Source: Acidimicrobiia bacterium (GTDB lineage: Bacteria; Actinomycetota; Acidimicrobiia; Acidimicrobiales; Poriferisodalaceae). Taken from it: a stretch of 64,000 bases of DNA. The translations under genes were made by a program, and so were the position numbers. This document shows, piece by piece, positions 50,366-59,019 of the stretch. The first letter of the stretch is position 1. Each line of letters opens with the position of its first letter. The notes below the pieces were generated by a model. It did no database searches. It saw only the letters and a program-made list of their open reading frames with translations, and was not told the origin of the DNA. The stretch spans positions 30,783-94,782 of the forward strand of contig JAJEBN010000100.1 in the NCBI GenBank assembly GCA_022822525.1. Direction: 5' to 3'.

Positions 50366-53300
50366 GCCGGGACATGAGCGATTCCACGAGCCAGGACGTG
50401 AGCCAGGCCCTCGGCGACGGCGGCGGCTCGCAGGCCGATGCGACCTCGGCCGATTCGATATCGGCGTGCTCGGCCGGTTCGGTCTCGGCCGGCTCGGCGC
50501 GCGAACCTGCGGACGCCGCCGAACGGGCGCGTGTCTCGGCCGAAGCCCGCTCCACGATGTTCGTCGAGGCAGGAGCGGGCACCGGCAAGACCCGCGCGCT
50601 CGTCGAGCGCGTCATCGAGCTGGTGAGCGGCACGGATCCGATGCCCATCGATGATCTGGCGGCGATCACCTTCACCGACAAGGCAGCAGCAGAACTGCGC
50701 AACCGCATCCGGGCAGGGCTCGGGAAACAGCTTGCCGACAATCCCGACAGCACGAGGGCGAACCTGCTGCGCACGGCGCTCGACGGGCTCGACGCGGCAG
50801 CCATCTCCACCCTGCACGGCTTCGCCCGGCGCATCCTCGCCGAGCACTCCATCGAAGCGGGCCTGCCGCCGAGGTTCGAGTCGCTCGACCAGATCGCCAG
50901 CGAAGTCGACTTCACCGAACGCTGGGCGCGGTTCACCGACGAGCTGTTCGACGACCCGGCTGCGCGCTGGGCCATCGAGATGCTCGACGCAGCCGGCGTC
51001 GACCTCTCCCAGCTCAACGAGGTCGGCGTCGCCTTCAATGCCAACTGGGATCGCATTCGCTGCAGCGCAGAGGTTCCAAAGGCGGGCACCGTCGATGTTG
51101 TGGATGTGGTGGCGAAGGGAGAGTCGCTGTCGGATCGACGGCGCGAGTGCAGCAACGACGACGACAAGGCGCTGGCGCGCTTCGGCCAGCTCGACGAGTT
51201 CGTCAGGCGGCTCGCCGCGGCACGCGACGACGCGCAGCGGATCGCGGCCTTGACCGACGCTGAGGATTCCGCCGTCGGCGTCCCCAAGATCGGCAACGTC
51301 GGCAGCAGCAAGAGCTGGTACGACCTTCCCGGCATCCGGGCGGGCTTCGTCGAGCTGCGCGAGCTGTGCTCGGAGACAGCAGGGACGGCACTCAGAGACG
51401 CCATCGCGCTGATCTGCGATCGCATCGCCCGCTTCACGCTGGCTGCGGCCGATCAGCGCCACGCCGCAGGCCGGCTGGAATTTCATGACCTGCTGGTTCG
51501 AGCACGCAACCTGCTGCGGCATTCGCAGCCCGCTCGATCGTCGCTGCATCGGCGCTACCGGCAGATCCTGCTCGACGAGTCCCAGGACACCGACCCGATC
51601 CAGATCGAGATCGCGACGCTGATCGCCGGCGGCTTCGGCGACCGCGACCGCGACGATGACGACCGCTGGGGCGAGCCCGACGGCGAGCGCGCCGCGCTCG
51701 GCTCGTGGTCCGATGTGCATGTCGCGCCGGGCCGGCTGTTCTTCGTGGGCGATCCGAAGCAGTCCATCTACCGCTTCCGCCGGGCCGACATCGGCCTGTA
51801 CCTGCGCGCACGCGATCGCTTCGGCGCCCAGCTCGGCACGCTGACGAGGCTGCAGGTCAACTTCCGCTCCGCCGAGCCGATCATCGACTGGGTGAACGCC
51901 GTGTTCGCCGAACTGGTCACTGGCGACGACTCAGGCGCGAGCGTGCGGCTGCAGCCCGAGTACACGCCGTTGATGAGCTGGCGGTCGGCGGTCGGAACGG
52001 CGCCGGCGGTAGTGACGCTCGGTCTGCACCCATACACCACCACCCAACAGGGCGGCGGGCACACGGCGGAGGCGATCCGCGAGGCCGAGGCGGCCGACAT
52101 TGCGGCGGTGATCGACGAAGTCGTCGACGTCGGCTGGCTCGTGGAGGACCGCCACACCGAAGCACTGCGGCCCGCCACGCTGGCGGACATCGCCATCCTG
52201 GTGCCGACCCGCACGGGGCTGCCCCAGCTCGAGCAGGGGTTGACCGACGCTCGGATCCCCTACCGGCTCGAGGCCTCGGAGTTCGTCTGGCGCAGTCGCA
52301 CGGTGCGCGATCTCATGATGTGCCTGCGTGCCGTCGCCGACCCCGACGACGAACTGGCCGTGGTCAGCGCGCTGCGCACGCCGATCTACGGCTGCGGCGA
52401 CGACGACCTGTACCGATACCACCGGGCTGTCGGGTCCTGGAGCTGTTTCGCCACAGACCTCTCGCGTCTGGCCGAAGGCGACGCTCACCCCGTCGCACAG
52501 GGCTTGGCGCACCTGCGTGAGCTGTACGGGCAGCACACCGAGGTGTCTCCCGCAACCCTGCTCGACCGCCTGGTGCGTGACCGCCGACTGCTCGAACAGG
52601 CCGCTGCGGGACCGAGGTCGCGTGAAGTGTGGCGTCACGTGCGCTACGTGATCGATCAGGCGCGCGCCTGGTCGGAGAGCCAGCGCGGCGGGCTGCGCGG
52701 CTTCCTGCGCTGGGCCGAGACCCAAGCTTCAGACCGGGCGAAGGTGACCGAGGCGATCCTGCCCGAGTACGACGACGACTCGGTGAGAGTGCTGACCATC
52801 CACGCGGCGAAAGGCCTCGAGTTCCCCATCGTGGTGCTGGCCGGGCTGAGCGGCGGCAATCGTGCTCGGTCCGACTCTGTGCACGTCGGCTTCGGCGATG
52901 ACGCATGGGATCAGCAGACGACCGGCGGCGACCGCGACGCCGCAGCACGCTGGTCGGGAGCGGCGGCGGTCCGGTTGCGCAACGGCGTCGAGACCGGCGG
53001 GTACGAAGCGTGGCGGGAGCGAGAGCGGCGCGCCGAGCACTACGAGCGGATCCGGTTGCTCTATGTCGGCTGCACCCGCGCACGAGACCACCTGGTGGTG
53101 TCGCTGCACCGACCGCAACCCTCCGCAGCGTCCCTGGCGGCCGGTGCTGAGCAGCTCCGCACCAGCGCGCAGCTCATCGCTGATGTGCTCCCCGCGGCGT
53201 CGGGCAGCACCGGCGAGATGTGGGAGTACCGGGAAGAACTCACCGTCCGCGGCGATTCCGGCCCGAGCGCCGACGCAGCCGAGCCGCTGCCCAAAGGCAC

Positions 53301-54180
53301 GCGGCCTGATCGCTCGGCGTGGCTTGAGCGCCGCGATAGCGCCGCATCCGCGTCTCAGGTGCGCTCGTCGATCAGCGCAAGCCAGATCGCCCGCCGCCGC
53401 ACGAGCAACAGCGTCGCCAACAACGGCGACAGCGGCAGCAACAACAGCCGCGGCAGGGAGGATCGCTGGCTGCCGGCCAAGGATCCCGACGACGACTACT
53501 TCAGCAGCCGGCAACGACCGCAGCGCCATGGCCGGGGCGCGACTGCTGTCGGCACCGCGGTACACGGTGTGCTGCAAGCCATCGATCTGCGCGCCGGTGC
53601 AGACCTCGAGCGTCAGGTGGCAGCACAAGCCAACGCTGCGAACGTGCCTCGGTCGCAGCACGCCGACATTGACTCGTTCGTGCGGTCCGCCCTGGCCAGC
53701 GATGAAGTCGGCCGGGCGCTGAATGGCCCCATGTGGCGAGAGCTGTATGCCGCAGCGCCGCTGCCGGCTGACTCCGCCGGCGAGCCAGCGTCTGTCGGCG
53801 TGGCCTCGCCCGACACAGCGAGCGATGGCGCGTCGGGCGCCGACACGCCGGGCACGTTGATCGAGGGGTTCATCGACCTGCTCTACGAGGACAGTGCCAC
53901 CGGCGACCTCGTCGTGGTCGACTTCAAGACTGACGCGCTGGGCGTGATGCCGGACTCCGATGGCGCCGACCCCGAACGAGCAGAGGCATACCGCACCCAG
54001 GTCGCGACCTACGCATGGTGCGTCGAACGCTCCACGGGACGCCGCGTCTGCCGGGTGGTGCTGCTGTACCTGCGCGCCGACGGATCGCGTGCGGTGCCCG
54101 ACGTGCTCGAAGGCGAGCCGCTGCGCAGGGCCATTGACACCGTGCCCGCACTCGCACTCGACATGCTCTCGCCCCCATAG
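50362..54180 (+). CDS. addA: AddA/RecB-like UvrD-family helicase with C-terminal nuclease
   Basis: Superfamily 1 helicase-nuclease of 1272 aa. The first 55 residues are Ser/Ala/Asp-rich and disordered-looking. Motifs in order: Walker A EAGAGTGKTRAL (about 69-80), AITFTDKAAAELRNRI, STLHGFARRIL, LLDESQDTDPIQ (motif II), VGDPKQSIYRFRRAD (motif III), TIHAAKGLEFPIVVLAG (motif V region), and RIRLLYVGCTRARDHL (motif VI). The C-terminal PD-(D/E)XK domain has IEGFIDLLYEDSATGDLV followed by VDFKTD (about 1170-1193). A Ser/Asn/Gly-rich linker (about 1000-1040) joins helicase and nuclease. The ATG overlaps the partner gene's stop (ATGA). AdnAB was considered; the first subunit lacks a working P-loop, so AddAB-like is the better description. 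Confidence 0.88.
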   Translation: MSRDMSDSTSQDVSQALGDGGGSQADATSADSISACSAGSVSAGSAREPADAAERARVSAEARSTMFVEAGAGTGKTRALVERVIELVSGTDPMPIDDLAAITFTDKAAAELRNRIRAGLGKQLADNPDSTRANLLRTALDGLDAAAISTLHGFARRILAEHSIEAGLPPRFESLDQIASEVDFTERWARFTDELFDDPAARWAIEMLDAAGVDLSQLNEVGVAFNANWDRIRCSAEVPKAGTVDVVDVVAKGESLSDRRRECSNDDDKALARFGQLDEFVRRLAAARDDAQRIAALTDAEDSAVGVPKIGNVGSSKSWYDLPGIRAGFVELRELCSETAGTALRDAIALICDRIARFTLAAADQRHAAGRLEFHDLLVRARNLLRHSQPARSSLHRRYRQILLDESQDTDPIQIEIATLIAGGFGDRDRDDDDRWGEPDGERAALGSWSDVHVAPGRLFFVGDPKQSIYRFRRADIGLYLRARDRFGAQLGTLTRLQVNFRSAEPIIDWVNAVFAELVTGDDSGASVRLQPEYTPLMSWRSAVGTAPAVVTLGLHPYTTTQQGGGHTAEAIREAEAADIAAVIDEVVDVGWLVEDRHTEALRPATLADIAILVPTRTGLPQLEQGLTDARIPYRLEASEFVWRSRTVRDLMMCLRAVADPDDELAVVSALRTPIYGCGDDDLYRYHRAVGSWSCFATDLSRLAEGDAHPVAQGLAHLRELYGQHTEVSPATLLDRLVRDRRLLEQAAAGPRSREVWRHVRYVIDQARAWSESQRGGLRGFLRWAETQASDRAKVTEAILPEYDDDSVRVLTIHAAKGLEFPIVVLAGLSGGNRARSDSVHVGFGDDAWDQQTTGGDRDAAARWSGAAAVRLRNGVETGGYEAWRERERRAEHYERIRLLYVGCTRARDHLVVSLHRPQPSAASLAAGAEQLRTSAQLIADVLPAASGSTGEMWEYREELTVRGDSGPSADAAEPLPKGTRPDRSAWLERRDSAASASQVRSSISASQIARRRTSNSVANNGDSGSNNSRGREDRWLPAKDPDDDYFSSRQRPQRHGRGATAVGTAVHGVLQAIDLRAGADLERQVAAQANAANVPRSQHADIDSFVRSALASDEVGRALNGPMWRELYAAAPLPADSAGEPASVGVASPDTASDGASGADTPGTLIEGFIDLLYEDSATGDLVVVDFKTDALGVMPDSDGADPERAEAYRTQVATYAWCVERSTGRRVCRVVLLYLRADGSRAVPDVLEGEPLRRAIDTVPALALDMLSPP

Positions 54181-54253
54181 CAACCGCGATCCCCCGAACA
54201 GCTGAACCCGCGTCAACCGGTCGCCGATGCGACAGGCGGAGCCCCTGGGAGCG

Positions 54254-55624
54254 CTACTGCGCGCGGGGTGGGGGCTGGTAGCCGCCGGTGAGCTCGCCGA
54301 TGCGACGGGCGAGGGCCATGGTGGTGCGGTCGCCGCCGTAAGGGCCGACGACTTGAAACCCGACAGGCAGGCCCCCGGCGGTGAGGCCCAGCGGCGGGAC
54401 GGTTGCAGGCAGGTACGACATGCCGGTCAGGATCGTCCAGCGGGTCATCTCGATGTACGGCCGCTCGACGCCATTCGCGGGAATGCGGCGCTCGGCGAAG
54501 GTGCCCTCCTGCATGTGGTCGAAGGGCGGGTGGAAGCTCACCGGCATGAGGATCGCGTCGTACCTCGAGAAGAAGTCGGCCCACTTGCGGCGGCACTCCT
54601 CGCGCGCCATATGACGCTCGAGCCACTCGCGATGTCCGGGTCCCTCGCCGCGGCCGGCCAGGGTCATGGCAGCTCGCACCAGCCACAGGCCGGTCTCCCA
54701 CGCGGGCAGCGGGTCGATATCGGGCCGCGCTGCATGGTCGACGCTCACGCCGCTGGCTTCGAGGGCCGCGACCGCCGAGTTCATCACCTCCAGCACGTCG
54801 CCGTCGACAGGGCAGTACTCGTCGTCGAGCCATGCCGCGACACGCAGGCCGCCGACATCGTCCGGTGCGGGCGCAACCTGGGGCACCCACGGTGCCTCGG
54901 TGCGCAGCAGCACGTCGAACAGCAATTCCAGGTCGTCGCAGCTGCGCGTCAGCGGGCCGAACACGTTGATGTCCGGCTCGGTGGTGCCGCCGCGCACATG
55001 ATCCAGGTAGCCGGTCGTCGGGATCAGCCCGAAGCTCGGCTTGTGACCCCAGATGCCGTTGAACGAGGCCGGGAACCGGATCGAGCCGCCGATGTCGGTG
55101 CCGATCTCGAAGCCGGTGAATCCCATGGCGGTCGCTGCGGCAGCCCCGCCCGAGGAACCGCCCGGAACCTTCGACAGGTCCCACGGGTTGCTCGTGGTGC
55201 CGAACAGGTCATTGAACGACTGGTTGTCAGCGGACCAGCGCGGCAGGTTCGTCTTGCCGATCACGATCGCTCCTGCATCGCGGCAGGCAGCCACAACCGC
55301 AGCATCGGTGTCAGGAACGTTGCCTGTCAGCTCCCGCGCCCCGCCGGTCGAGCGGATCCCGGCCGTCATCAGGGCGTCCTTCGCGGTGAACGGAACGCCG
55401 TGCAGCGGCCCGAGCGCCTCGCCGGCGGCCTGCGCCGCGTCAGCCGCGCCAGCGCGCTCCAGCGCGGCTTCAAAATCTCGGGTGACCACCGCATTGACAT
55501 CGCCGTCGAGCCGCTCGATGCGGTCGATGACGTGGCCGGTCAGCTCACGGCTCGACAGCTCTCCCGCCGAAATCGCCGCCGCCTGCTCGCTCGCGCTCCA
55601 CAGTCCCGGATCGTCGCTCGCCAT
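54254..55624 (-). CDS. amidase (amidase-signature family), second copy
   Basis: A 456-aa amidase with a complete triad: Lys in FTAKDALMT (about 82), the Ser pair in VPGGSSGGAAAA (about 157/158), and the nucleophile Ser in GTDIGGSIRFPASF (about 181). The last quarter (MTRWTILTGMSYLPATVPPL) resembles fatty-acid or aryl amidases of actinobacteria. It is only distantly similar to the amidase at 16405-17769 and lacks the transporter context. The ATG at 55624 follows GGGGGG. Downstream on the same strand there is only the convergent addA-like gene. Confidence 0.9.
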   Translation of the reverse strand: MASDDPGLWSASEQAAAISAGELSSRELTGHVIDRIERLDGDVNAVVTRDFEAALERAGAADAAQAAGEALGPLHGVPFTAKDALMTAGIRSTGGARELTGNVPDTDAAVVAACRDAGAIVIGKTNLPRWSADNQSFNDLFGTTSNPWDLSKVPGGSSGGAAAATAMGFTGFEIGTDIGGSIRFPASFNGIWGHKPSFGLIPTTGYLDHVRGGTTEPDINVFGPLTRSCDDLELLFDVLLRTEAPWVPQVAPAPDDVGGLRVAAWLDDEYCPVDGDVLEVMNSAVAALEASGVSVDHAARPDIDPLPAWETGLWLVRAAMTLAGRGEGPGHREWLERHMAREECRRKWADFFSRYDAILMPVSFHPPFDHMQEGTFAERRIPANGVERPYIEMTRWTILTGMSYLPATVPPLGLTAGGLPVGFQVVGPYGGDRTTMALARRIGELTGGYQPPPRAQ

Positions 55625-55738
55625 CTCGCCCCCCGAATCCCAGCCGCCGCTCCAGCACCGGCACTGCGCCGACGTTAGTTCTGACGCCGCAATCAGGTTC
55701 CGCGTCGGGCGCCGAGGTGGCGGGGACTGCCTCGACGC

Positions 55739-56797
55739 TCACACGGCGAGCTGACGGTAGGCGTCGATCACCGATGCCAGCTCAGCAGGCGTCGCGCCGT
55801 GCATGAGCACAGCATCGCAGCCAAGATCGATCTGGTGCCTCACCGCCGCAGCGCATTGCGCGGGCGTGCCCGCCGCCATCGGGGCCAGCCATTCATCGGG
55901 CAAGACCGTGCCGATGTGCTCGAGCTCTGCAACCGTGGCGGTGCCGTCGATCGGGGCGAGGAACTTGGCCACGACCTCGTCCGCACGGAACCGTGCCAGC
56001 ACTTGTGGGTCCCAGCGGTTCACTCGCACCAGCACATCGCCGTAGTACTGCAGGTAGGTGGCCAGCCGTCCGACCGTCTTGCGCAGCCGCAGCTCCGCCG
56101 GCACCTCGTCGCTGACCACCACGAAGCACGACCACACGTTCACCTCGGCCGGATCGCGCCCGGCCTGCTCGGCCGCTGTCTTGACCGCACCTACCGAGCG
56201 CACCACGGTCTCGTCGGAATAGAACGGGTGCAAGATGACGTCGTCGAAGCAGCGCCCGCCCAGGGCCAGCGTGTTCGGCCCCATCGCCCCCAGCGCCAGC
56301 GGCAGATGCTCGTCGAGCGTCGGATCGAGCAGCAGGATCGGGACGCGACCGGTCGGGCCGTCGAAATCGCCGATGATCTCGCCCCGGAACAGCCGGCGCA
56401 TCACCAGCGCGAACTCTTCCAGCTGAGCCGTGGTGGCCGGCTTGAGGCCCATGATCTCCTGCGCCACGGCGACACCGCGGCCGAATCCCATCGTGAAGCG
56501 TCCCTCCGACAGGCTCTGCACGGTCAGTGCGAGGCCCGCCGTGAGCGTCGGGTGGCGAGTGTTGATGTTGGTGAGCCCCAGCGTGATGCCGATGGAGTCC
56601 GTCACTGCCGCGGCAGCACCGCAGATGGCACCTGCTTCCTTGCGGTTGGGTCGTTCCCCGAGGAAGGCCCTGCCCATCCCCATCGCTTCGGCCGCCCGAA
56701 TCTCCCTCACGGCATCCGCTGAGTCGAGCGCATCGCCGGCCAGCATGTAGAAGCCCAGCTCGGGAAATTCCTGTGTGACGCTCGTGTCCTGCGGCAT
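55739..56797 (-). CDS. LLM-class F420-dependent oxidoreductase (TIGR03857-like)
   Basis: A 352-aa luciferase-like oxidoreductase. Segments: FPELGFYMLAGDALDSADAV, GMGRAFLGERPNRKEAG, LTNINTRHPTLTAGLALTVQ, LSEGRFTMGFGRGVAVAQEI. These are the pattern of a mycobacterial-type F420 subfamily (TIGR03857). Its ATG is 6 nt from a TAATGT box which sits in the loop of an inverted repeat. It lies downstream of the sigma-factor operon and upstream of the amidase, but with separate promoters likely. Confidence 0.87.
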   Translation of the reverse strand: MPQDTSVTQEFPELGFYMLAGDALDSADAVREIRAAEAMGMGRAFLGERPNRKEAGAICGAAAAVTDSIGITLGLTNINTRHPTLTAGLALTVQSLSEGRFTMGFGRGVAVAQEIMGLKPATTAQLEEFALVMRRLFRGEIIGDFDGPTGRVPILLLDPTLDEHLPLALGAMGPNTLALGGRCFDDVILHPFYSDETVVRSVGAVKTAAEQAGRDPAEVNVWSCFVVVSDEVPAELRLRKTVGRLATYLQYYGDVLVRVNRWDPQVLARFRADEVVAKFLAPIDGTATVAELEHIGTVLPDEWLAPMAAGTPAQCAAAVRHQIDLGCDAVLMHGATPAELASVIDAYRQLAV

Positions 56798-56816
56798 CCG
56801 GTCACATTAGGACCGG
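56798..56816. promoter_or_regulatory. -10 box within an inverted repeat, LLM oxidoreductase gene
   Basis: CCGGTC (56798-56803) and GACCGG (56811-56816) flank ACATTAG. The minus-strand reading gives TAATGT 6 nt before the ATG at 56797. The dyad over the -10 box looks like an operator, or a terminator of the upstream operon. Confidence 0.45.
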
Positions 56817-56833
56817 CCCTGCGACGATGGCAG

Positions 56834-58252
56834 CTACTCGGTGCGCTCGAGGAGGTACAGCCGCTGCTCTGGTGTGCCGACGATCACCGCGAGATGCTCG
56901 CCCGCCCAGCCGATCTCGCCATGCGCCGCGTCCGCATCGGGGATCGGGCATACCTCCCAGGACTGATCGCCGTGGTGCAGCCACGCTGTGCCGTCGGCGA
57001 CCTCGACCTTGGTCGCCACGTCCAGAATGGTGGTCTCGTGCAGCGAGAAGGCTGCGGCGTCGTCCCGCCGCTCAAGCGGGTCGTCGAGTGCAACGGCTGG
57101 CATCGTGAGCCTCGGCGCCACCGCATGGGTCCACTCGAGTTCCGATTGCCCGAGCGCGGCGGCGTGCGCGTCGCCGTGGGCGATGCGCAGCCAATGTCCC
57201 GCAAAGTCAGGCTCCAGCGGCACCGATAGCCAGCTCTGCCGCGTCAACTCGCCGACCAGCTCGAGGTCCTCGATCAGGCCGGCGACGTCGGCTGACCACG
57301 CCGGCTGCTCGGATCCCACCGCGCACTCGGCCCAGAGCGACAGGAGTTCGGTTCGCTCCACCTCGATCGCGCTGTCGGTGACACGCACGCGTGCGTCGAC
57401 CAGCACCGAGTGCACGATCGGCGGGGTTCCGTCGTCGATGCGCGCGAAGCTCCACCCTTCGGAGGTCTGCACGCCCACGACGTGCTCGACCGCGCAGTCA
57501 AGCGGCCGCACCACGCCCAGGATCGCGAGCCGCTCGGCTGCCGACAGGTCCACCGCGACCACCTCCAGGCTGGCGGGCACGCCAAGCGACTGCCAGACGG
57601 TGCCGTCGTAGGCGTACCAGCCGTCGGACGCCTGAGCGACCGCATGTCCGCCGCTGAACGAGTAGCGCATGCTGCGTCCCTCGGCCTCATCGGGTGGCTT
57701 CACGATCGACACGGAGGCGGCGAACACGGCGGCCTTCGCACTGCTGGCCTCGGGCTGTGCGGAGTTCCAGTTCTCAGACTCGCCCGCCTCCGGCTCGACC
57801 GTCTCGCCGTCGACCGGCACCGTGACGGCAGTCTCGGCAGCGTCGCCCGCCTCCGGCTCGTCCCGCTCGAGACCGTCATCCGCAGCTGCGGTCAAGGTGA
57901 CCATCTCGTCGGCATCGTCGGCCATCTCGGCCATCTCGTCGGCGGCCATCTCCTCGACAACGTCTCCCGGTGCAGCCGCCGTGACCGCCACCGGCATGGC
58001 GTCTGTTGCATCCTGCTGTTCGGTTGCCACCCCGGATTCGCTCAACCCACCGCGCTCGCCGTCGCGCAGCGACACGATGCCGACGAGCGCGACCGCAACG
58101 AGTGCGAAGGCACCCGCACTGCCGCGCACAGCGTTGCGCCGGCGCTGCAGCTGGGCAGCCCGCGCCTGGACTCCTGCCACCGAGCCCGAGCCCACCGGCA
58201 AGGACGATGCCGTGCTGTGCAGCCGGCTGCGAAGGCGGTCCTCGGCGGTCAC
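56834..58252 (-). CDS. single-pass membrane protein paired with ECF sigma factor
   Basis: A 472-aa protein of unknown family, encoded directly after a sigma factor gene with a 1-nt overlap, so it is a candidate regulator of that sigma factor. The first 35 residues are basic and cytoplasmic (MTAEDRLRSRLHSTASSLP), a membrane helix follows at about 44-62 (GSAGAFALVAVALVGIV), and the rest should be outside. Residues about 95-165 are very acidic with Met/Ala/Glu repeats (EEMAADEMAEMADDADEMV). The remainder, about 180-472, looks like a beta-rich domain (GWYAYDGTVWQSLG, TAWLHHGDQSWEVCPI). No zinc-binding anti-sigma (ZAS) motif was seen. Function is inferred from position only. Confidence 0.7.
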   Translation of the reverse strand: MTAEDRLRSRLHSTASSLPVGSGSVAGVQARAAQLQRRRNAVRGSAGAFALVAVALVGIVSLRDGERGGLSESGVATEQQDATDAMPVAVTAAAPGDVVEEMAADEMAEMADDADEMVTLTAAADDGLERDEPEAGDAAETAVTVPVDGETVEPEAGESENWNSAQPEASSAKAAVFAASVSIVKPPDEAEGRSMRYSFSGGHAVAQASDGWYAYDGTVWQSLGVPASLEVVAVDLSAAERLAILGVVRPLDCAVEHVVGVQTSEGWSFARIDDGTPPIVHSVLVDARVRVTDSAIEVERTELLSLWAECAVGSEQPAWSADVAGLIEDLELVGELTRQSWLSVPLEPDFAGHWLRIAHGDAHAAALGQSELEWTHAVAPRLTMPAVALDDPLERRDDAAAFSLHETTILDVATKVEVADGTAWLHHGDQSWEVCPIPDADAAHGEIGWAGEHLAVIVGTPEQRLYLLERTE

Positions 58253-58953
58253 TACCCCTCCCCGTCCTCAGGTGCCGCTTCCAGCACGTCGCGCAGCTGC
58301 TCCAATCCCCGGCTGAGGCGGCTCTTGACGGTTCCAGGCGCGACGCCCAGCGCCTCGGCGGTCTCAGCCACCGACCAATCCAGGTAGAAGCGAGCCACGA
58401 TCACCGCACGATGCGCGTCGTTGAGCGTCGAGAGCGCCGCTTCCAAGTCCAGATCGCGGGCCCGGTCCTCGGTGGCATGGGGCTGCGCCACCAGCGGCTG
58501 ACGCTCGCGCTCGCGCCGCACCCGCCGCAGCCACGAGCGTGCCCAGTTCAGCCCGACCCGGAACACCCATCCCTGCGGGTTCGCATAGGCGCTGACCTGT
58601 CCCCAGCGCTGGCAGGCCCGCGCGAACGCCTCGTCGGCGGCTTCGGCGCCCAGCGACGCGTCACGCAACGACAGCCCGAGCGCGCGAGCCATCTCGTCGC
58701 GGTGGGCCGCGTAGAAGTCCTCGAACCGCAACGCCACGGCGTCGATCGGGCCGGAGGGAGCGTGGGCCGCTCCCTCAGCAGTGCTCACCGTCAACCCGAA
58801 ACGGATCGTGCCCGAACCCATCAGCTCCGAGCCCGCGGATCCCGAGCCCAAGAGCCCCGAACCCATCACGGCCGAATGCAGCCGCGCAGCGATGAACGGC
58901 ACAACGGCGCCAGTCGGCGCGGAATGTACTGCTGCACTGGGCGCGCCAGCCAT
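58252..58953 (-). CDS. ECF-type RNA polymerase sigma factor
   Basis: Sigma-70 family, group IV. Region 2 spans RFEDFYAAHRDEMARALGLS to WVFRVGLNWARSWLRR. Region 4 has LSTLNDAHRAVIVARFYLDW, then SVAETAEALGVAPGTVKSRL (the helix-turn-helix). The N-terminal 55 residues are Ser/Gly-rich with repeated GSG units; a GTG at 58788 or an ATG at 58821 would give a more typical 170-190-aa protein. The ATG at 58953 is kept because a G-rich site precedes it, but the start is uncertain. The stop overlaps the membrane-protein gene by 1 nt. Its promoters cannot be identified from one window. Confidence 0.85.
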   Translation of the reverse strand: MAGAPSAAVHSAPTGAVVPFIAARLHSAVMGSGLLGSGSAGSELMGSGTIRFGLTVSTAEGAAHAPSGPIDAVALRFEDFYAAHRDEMARALGLSLRDASLGAEAADEAFARACQRWGQVSAYANPQGWVFRVGLNWARSWLRRVRRERERQPLVAQPHATEDRARDLDLEAALSTLNDAHRAVIVARFYLDWSVAETAEALGVAPGTVKSRLSRGLEQLRDVLEAAPEDGEG

Positions 58954-59019
58954 TCGAAGCCCCCGCGAAGATCAACTGCCCCATGAGACCCCTGCCGGGC
59001 TGATTCGGTTCCATGAAGA

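Noticed and set aside
50071..51720. Long open frame of 549 codons on the minus strand within the addB/addA region
   Set aside because: It overlaps two well-supported genes, has no recognisable motif, and is a typical GC-rich antisense frame.
52729..54216. Minus-strand open frame of 495 codons opposite the helicase C-terminus
   Set aside because: Covers conserved motifs V, VI and the nuclease core of the plus-strand helicase; no own evidence.
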